Shown here: one piece after another, positions 24,820-64,000 of the stretch
How the letters are laid out: each line of letters begins with the position of its first letter
Position numbering within the stretch: position 1 is the stretch's first letter
Origin: Callaeas wilsoni
Lineage: Eukaryota > Chordata > Aves > Passeriformes > Callaeidae
Direction of reading: 5' to 3'
Assembly: GCA_013398955.1 (NCBI GenBank)
Contig: VWPU01011629.1
Span: 124,001-188,000 of the forward strand
Length of the DNA stretch: 64,000 nucleotides
Notes under the pieces: generated by a model
Seen by the model: the letters and a program-made list of their open reading frames with translations, nothing else
Told to the model about the DNA's origin: nothing
Database searches by the model: none
Made by a program: the position numbers and the translations under genes

Positions 24820-25391
24820 AAACAACCGAGTGTACATCTTTATTGATGATTCACAAAAACATCATTCACCAAACTCGCTCCAGCAGTTCCAATATGACAT
24901 TGTTCCTTGCTAGGTTTGGCTGATTTTTCCAAGGTAAACAATATTTGCTTTTAAGGTGGAGTGGGGAGAGTCATGCTTTACAGTAGCCATTTCCTGACAG
25001 CAAGTGTATCACAGCCATGACAATATTTTAGGATGCACTTCCTTATTAATACTTCACATAAAACCCCCTGCTACCTTCCAGCAGCGCTTGTTCAGTACTT
25101 CCATTGCTTGTACTAGTCTCATGAGAATTGTAACCCTTTAGTTAAGTGGGATTTATTAATACTCCTGAAGTGCACTGAAGACATGAGCTGCTATCAAATT
25201 AACTGCCAGTGTCCTTCCATAATCTCACCAGAACATATATTATTTTCAATAACTCAATATTAAATTAACCAAGAGTTTCATTGATATAAAAATTATCTTG
25301 ATTTCCCACTAAAACACACTCAGTCATATCCTGGTGTGTCATATACACATAGTTACACCAGCAGTTTTCTCCTTGTGAGTCAACTGCTGAG
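24820..25391 (-). other. NARS2: NARS2 3' UTR (predicted)
   Basis: AT-rich sequence of about 570 nt between the NARS2 stop codon (25394-25392) and the cleavage region predicted from the AATAAA at 24839-24844. A proximal AATAAA on the minus strand (25157-25152) could give a shorter UTR of about 250 nt. No repeat is evident in it. Confidence 0.6.
24839..24844 (-). terminator. NARS2: NARS2 polyadenylation signal AATAAA
   Basis: Canonical AATAAA on the minus strand about 550 nt after the stop codon. It is followed 15-45 nt downstream by a U/GU-rich stretch (GGTTGTTTTATAACTC, then TTTCTTCTTCTG), as expected of a functional cleavage site. An alternative hexamer is at 25152-25157. Confidence 0.6.
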
Positions 25392-58082
<32,691 letters not shown>

Positions 58083-58737
58083 CTGTAACAATGAGCAACA
58101 AGTCAGACCATTGGTGTCTAAATAAAAAGCACAGCACCTGGCTTATTTTCCCTCTTTTCAGAGCATTGATTTTCACTTTCCTACCAAGATGAACAGAGAG
58201 GAGGTAGAGAAGAATCTCTATCACTTGTAGCTTGAAGCTTCATGCAGCATTGCCTCCAAAATTCAATTTTAAGCCTGATGAGAAAATGGAGGAGTATTTT
58301 CTGTGTCAGTGCCAGTGACTTTCAGAAAAAACTTTAAAAACCAGTGTTACTTTCTTTTCATGCAGAAATGAATTTGTTTCCACTGGAAAAAGACAAACAG
58401 TAATCAAAAAAAAGGGAATGCAATAACCTCTTAAGATTTATTATTCAGTCTTCAAAAATATCACAACTGAAACAATATTAATTCGGAGACATCACAGTTT
58501 ACATATTATATAGGCACTGAAAAACAAACTATGTTTCATTTCAGCTTTTGCATTTTTTTTTTTCAGGTCATCAGATATTTTAAGCATAACAATCTACAAG
58601 TAATGGAATATTTAGCAGGTTTGGTGTCCATTATGAAAAACCTCAAAAAAGAAAAAAAAGTCCCAAGAGACAATAGGCACAGTTTTTAAAAAAGACACAC
58701 AAAAATTCATCTGAAAACAAGAATAACCTTTAATATT

Positions 58738-58910
58738 TACTGAGGGTGTCAAGCACTAGAACAGGTTGTCCAGAGAGGCTGTAAAGTCTCCATCTGGGGA
58801 GATATAAAAAACTCAGCAGCAGAGTACTGGGCAACTTGCTCCAGCTGACCCTGTTTGAACACAGTGAGATGGATTAGATGATCTCTAGAGGTTACAACTC
58901 AGTGACTTTT
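58738..58910 (+). mobile_element. CR1 LINE 3' fragment
   Basis: GTCAAGCACTAGAACAGGTT, GTCCAGAGAGGCTGTAAAGT and GATTAGATGATCTCTAGAGG are the CR1 3' end words in plus orientation. Confidence 0.85.
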
Positions 58911-61277
58911 AAAGAAACATGAAGATAAATGAGATTGTGTTTCAACATCTTGTCTATTTCAATGTTATCCCTCAGCTTTGGAGGAGCCAAAGGTTCAGGA
59001 GAAAAATAGAAAGGAACTTGAAACCTAATCCGAGGTCTGGCTGATCTACATTCACTTCCAAATGAAGACTTTCTTCTGAAATAAGTTTGAAACACCCACT
59101 TTTCAAAGGAGTTATGCTAAGTGTTGCTAGCTCAGCTATGCATGCCACTGCCTCCAGCCACCCAACTCCCCAACTTGCTCTGTCACAGAGAGCCTTGTTC
59201 ACCAGCCTTTGATAGTCTACAACCTGCCATTTTTCTCAATGAGTTTGAAGGTGTTGCTTTTGTTCTCAAAAAGCTCTGCTGCTCATCACAAAGATAAAAC
59301 AGTGACTTCCAAAAACCTCAGATCACAAGGCAGTTTTATCTCTTCACAGCATCACACTAAAGGAAAGAGCAAGCTTGCCTCGTTCCACAGAGATCAATGA
59401 AAATATGACAATTTGTGGCTGTAACCCCAGGACTGCTTCCTTTGTTTCAGAGGGTTTGCGGTTCCAAAAAAACCAAACACCAAACTCCAAGGAAGCAGAA
59501 GCAGGCCCCTATTGCTTTCATCAAATAAACCCAGAGCATTTGCTCAAAAACAATAAGGATATTAATAAACATCAAACATTTACAAACTGCAGCCCCAGAA
59601 CCTTGGCCAGAACACTAAAGAGAAGAGCCATGTACCATTGGTTTCTCTTTCCCCACAACCTTAGTTCAGTTACATTCCTTGTTTCACCAGTGAAAAATCC
59701 TACCTAATCCTGTAGGATGCAATTTCTAAACAATGAGAAAGACAAATTGGAAGCAAGAAAAGAACAAGAAATCAGCCACAAAATCTCAATGCTTGCCCTC
59801 AGATCCACAAACAGGATACAGCTGCCTCCAGGAGCTGGGGTCTGGTTTATTTATAATGACTTTGTGTCATTTTTCATTCTTCTAATCAGATGTGATCTCA
59901 GAGAGACAAAGGGAAAACAAACACAGTAAGCGACTGGAGAAAGTGAGACAATCTACAACTCAGCTGGGCTTCTGAAAACCTGCAGCCTGTTTGAGAGGTC
60001 ACTGAGAAATCCCAAGATGTATGTCTGCATTGTGAGCAGCTCCTGGATGACTTCTGACAGAAGGTGAAGAGTAAACACAGCAGTATTTAGATAAAATTTT
60101 ACTGCCCCCATCGCCATCTGATCACCTCGCCTCTGCACAGCTGCCCACTTGCTCTCCCTGATCCTCAGGCACAATACTCGATACAACGGGTGTTGTGAGC
60201 TGCAACACAGCTCACGCAGAAAGCTTCTCTACGCAGGAAAAATTAAATGCCTCCCTTTTTGTTCAGAAGGGACACCTTCAGCAAGGGGACATTCCATAAT
60301 TAGCAGCTGCACATTTCACAGGTACAAGTATCAGCTAATCCACTGGAGGTGATTCCTCCACTTTACACATTCGAGCACAGGCCAATATTTCCAAGCGCCT
60401 GTGCCCCAGATTCATGCTCAGCCTTTTAGATCCAGCTGGCTTCTTTATTATATGAAACCACAGCCCCTGGTACAAGACAAATAAATGGTAGGGGACACTA
60501 TCCCTTCACTGCTGGTACTGGGTGAGATTGCTTTTCATGCCCATGACTAGCAAAATGAAGCAACAACACTGTGGTGCTTTTACTTCAATTAGATGGACAT
60601 TTCTCCCACTTCCCAACCCCAAAATATGGACTTGATAAAAGATTAGAAGGAGAATTATGGGTTTCCCTTCAAGCTCTTTCCATCCCAGAGTTGAAAACTG
60701 CCCAAATTACAAAGGGGGAAAAGGGAGAAGGAATCTCTATGAAACATCTTGGTGTCTCCGAGTAAACGTGCTATAAACATACTAGGATTTGACGTCAACT
60801 TCAAAGGCTTTTTATTCTCATTCTAAATACAAGAACAACTGGATTTAGTACCTGTTTTGTTCTCCATCTCCTCAAATGTCTAATGATTTAATTTAAAATT
60901 ATTCCCTTTGATGTCAGTCTTGTACTAACTTCTCCTTGAGGCAATTAGCTTCAGGAGAGTACAAACTGTTTGATTCTGCCTTACATTCTATGCAAGCCAA
61001 AAGCATGAAGGGATCAGAGAAGACTTGAAAAGCTCATAGAAATCACTGCTGTAGCTCTAGCCCAGGCCCACACCACCATGCTGCTGCAGCTTCCCAGCAA
61101 CACATCTTTAATCCAGATTTGCCCTCTGTGACATGCCATTATAAACATGATTGGATTTTCCTTTTTAGACAACCCTTGCAAAATTCCTAACTTCCAAGAA
61201 GTCCTCCTTGCAATTCCAGCCCTGATTCTGATCAGCTGGACTTGCACTGAGCAATAGCAGCTGGTTCTGCTGAGACA

Positions 61278-61325
61278 AACATCTCATAAATATGTACTGG
61301 AATGCATAACATCTCATAAATATGG
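61278..61325 (+). repeat. Short direct repeat, period 30 bp
   Basis: AACATCTCATAAATATG occurs at 61278 and again at 61308. Confidence 0.8.
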
Positions 61326-64000
61326 GCTGGACAGGCGGATATGAATCAGGTAGAAACGAGCAGAAACCGAGAGCGCTAGAACATGAAAAAGCAAGCCATC
61401 CCTCAGCTCAGGTCCAGCTTAGCCTGATCCCTGCTGAGCGCGTCTCTGAAGTACCAGTCTCCCAGGGACTGGCTGCCTCCCAGACCGTCACACATCTCTA
61501 AAAGGGAAAATACCTGACAGACACTAATACTGTTGTGTTTAACTGTGATTCTTCCCACCAGATCCCAGCTTTCCTTGGTGCTGACAAGGATATTTTTCAG
61601 TAGTACCAAAGGGATGGTAGGAGTAAGTTTCTGCATCTTCAACAGCAGGTACATATTGCTGGTGCCACAGCCACAAACTTACACCTTCAGGAATCTAAAA
61701 ACTTTGACATTCACTCCTGTGAGCAAGGGGCAAAAAACCCCCAAAAGCACAACACCGTACAGTCTCCAGATGCATTTTAGAGAAGAACTATACCTGGATG
61801 GTTCTTCAGGCTTACAGTTAAATATCCTTTCAAGCAATGAAATGGCCTGATCCAGACTCTAGGTTCAGCCAAACACAATCCAGCTGCCATGAGGGGTGTG
61901 TGTGGGAAGAGACAAGGCTCACACAGAGCACATTTACCTCCGCTGGAGCTGACACGGAGAGTGCAGCACTCCTTCCACGTAGAGAGTGGTCCTAGGAAGG
62001 AATATAGCCACAAGCAATAAAATCTGCATGTGAGATCTACTTTAAGGAGCTGTGAATGCATGATACAGTTGTTGTGCTTTGGAACTCACTGCATGCTGAG
62101 TTCTCTTAAGAGGCTGCAGCTGGGCAGCAGGGAATGTTGAGACTCACACTGAACCAGCTGGAGAGTCCTGGGCCAGACAGGCTCTTACAGAGCACAGAGA
62201 AGCCTCCACCTTCTCTACAGCAGCTGAGGGTGGCCATACAAAGAAAATTTTCCAGGAAGCAAAGTGGAAAAGAGAGCAAGAGACTCAGAAAGCAGGGAGT
62301 CTTCAACACTGCAGACAGAGTGGGAGGCTACTGAAAATAGCAGGGAACAGACATGCAGCTGGGTCACAAGGACAAAAGTAAGGCAGATTTCCTAGGATGC
62401 AGCCACAGAAGAAGGCTGGGTAAAGTTTCTTGCAACATACAAAGCTGCTAAGAATTTTAGAGCCGAGGTGGAGGTGCTAAAACTGCTGGTATAGGGGAAT
62501 TATTTTCAGATTAAAAGAGAATAAGGGCTATCTGCCTCTGCTGATCTGCATTCTCCCTATTTCAAGAATTACCTCGTCCTGCTCTGGATGATACTAAAAC
62601 ACTGCTTTCAACAGTCAAAGCTCTTCTAGTGTTTTCAATGAACGTACTTTAAAGAAAGAAGCACAAACAAGATGCTTTCTCCCTTACACGCTCCCACCAC
62701 AGGATGACACTGTTGACAGTGCAGAAAGCCACAAGCTGGTGTTGCTGATGTTCTCCACGTGGGTTAGGGTCTGCCTAGACGTTTTCACACTTCTGGCAGT
62801 TTCTCCTCAAACTTATATTTTCAGGTGGAGAAATTTCCTCTGGACTTGTTACCATCTTGTGACTTATTTATTTTTTTAAAACATCCTCTGCTTACTGCAC
62901 TCTTTTCACCATTACAGTACTTCACTTTAAAAATATTTAGTTGATTTGCCCAGCAGAGAGGGAATGGATTCTTGCCCATCCCAAGTCCTACTATGAGAGC
63001 ATCCCAGACAAAGCTATGTGCAGACTAACCAGTACACCCAAAACCAAACAAAGGTAATGAGGAAGCTGAACATATAAACAAACACAAATCCTACAGGATT
63101 AAGAGTTTTAGGAATCAAAGACCATATTTCAAACAGTCTTTTCGTTCTAACTTCAGATACATTTTTCCCCATCTTTTCAAGTAACATGTAAAAACATATT
63201 CCTACTTTCTTCACTTTCCATCACTTCCAAAGAATGCACAGACCTGAGCAACCATAAGACATTAGTCAGAGGATTAAAATTGTGCCAGTTAGAGAAAACA
63301 GCTATTTAAAGGCAATAGTTCACAGTGGATGCAAAAGCAGCCTCTACTTGGATCCTAAAGGCTATTCAACTAAAGTTTTCAACTTACTCCACCTGCAGCA
63401 GATCAGCTAAACTGGTGAGACTATTAGATCCAACACTGCCCAAGGGAGCTAAAAAACACTCCCAAAAGGCAGAAAAAACCCAACCTTTTATCAGTAGATG
63501 TATCGTAACTACTACAAACTCAGGAGCAATAGAACACCAATTCCGGTTGCAGTTAGAAGATAGGTCGTAAAACTTAAGGAACAGGATTTAAATATTTTTT
63601 GAAACTGAAGAATCTAATTTGAAGGTCACTTTCATCAATTCCCATCACCAGAAATCTTAGCTCCTCCTCAAATATAAGAGAAACAGGAATTTATATTCTC
63701 TCTTGTCCTGTTCAAACAGCGAATTAAAGGCTAGTTTAAAAAGTGACTCAATACAACAGACAGGAATGTCTTGATAGTTGGTTTGGTTAAAAGCACATGA
63801 AGATTCTGGGCTTTGCTGCAAATACCACACCCTCATTATTATGTCTGACACCCTTCTGTCACTCTTATTTTGTGTCTGACAGCCTCACATGCATGGCTCA
63901 AGGCAGGCTTAAACTTCTCTACGTTTTCACTGTCAAAAAACAGTGTCACTGCTCCAGTGAAGTGATCCTAGCAGGATAGCAGGTGGTCTTAGATCTCTGC

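Larger units (their letters stand above)
58083..64000 (-). other. NARS2: NARS2 intron (at least 5.9 kb, incomplete)
   Basis: Upstream of the first exon in the window. I looked on the minus strand for the preceding NARS2 segments (class II motif 1 and the EGAGELFQ region) and found neither, so this appears to be one intron reaching past the edge. It contains a CR1 fragment (58738-58910) and a 30-bp near-duplication (61278-61325), and is otherwise unremarkable. Confidence 0.7.

Noticed and set aside
61403..61510. Possible upstream NARS2 exon
   Set aside because: The peptide (GLGGSQSLGDWYFRDALSRD) does not match any NARS2 segment, and no suitable acceptor/donor pair was found.

Overview
The window is vertebrate nuclear DNA and almost certainly avian. 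Coding sequence sits in short exons separated by kilobase introns. The interspersed repeats are mostly 5'-truncated CR1 LINEs, including a 3' end with the (ATTCTATG)n octamer tail typical of bird CR1, plus a few old MIR-like SINE remnants. I cannot name the species. There is no sign of prokaryotic, plasmid or phage content, no CRISPR array and no tRNA or rRNA gene.

Two host genes are supported, both on the minus strand, in the same order and orientation as the amniote GAB2-NARS2 pair next to TENM4 (human 11q14). (1) GAB2: the first coding exon (12527-12598) lies in a strong CpG island (about 12165-12980) that is its promoter and 5' UTR. Positions 1-12526 are the start of its long first intron, and the rest of the gene lies off the left edge. 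(2) NARS2, mitochondrial asparaginyl-tRNA synthetase: nine consecutive 3' coding exons (58082 down to 25392). They join into one open frame of 846 nt (281 codons plus stop) with consistent splice phases and GT-AG borders. The 5' exons, which carry the anticodon-binding domain and catalytic motif 1, lie beyond 64000. A polyadenylation signal at 24839-24844 ends the gene.

Layout: 1-12526 GAB2 intron 1 with five CR1 copies; 12527-12980 GAB2 exon 1, 5' UTR and CpG-island promoter; about 12980-24820 intergenic spacer with a perfect CTCF core match, MIR remnants and a small CR1 tail; about 24820-58082 NARS2 3' UTR and exons, with introns from 0.4 to 13.4 kb; 58083-64000 an incomplete NARS2 intron.

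The two genes are neighbours but not functional partners. GAB2 is a PH-domain docking adaptor in receptor tyrosine kinase signalling. NARS2 charges mitochondrial tRNA-Asn. I found no new multigene system. The items most worth checking are a 27-nt NARS2 microexon, a G-quadruplex/Sp1 cluster at the GAB2 promoter, the CTCF-type site between the genes, an unexplained ~70-bp repeat present twice exactly 2 kb apart, and two homeodomain-site clusters that look like conserved non-coding elements.
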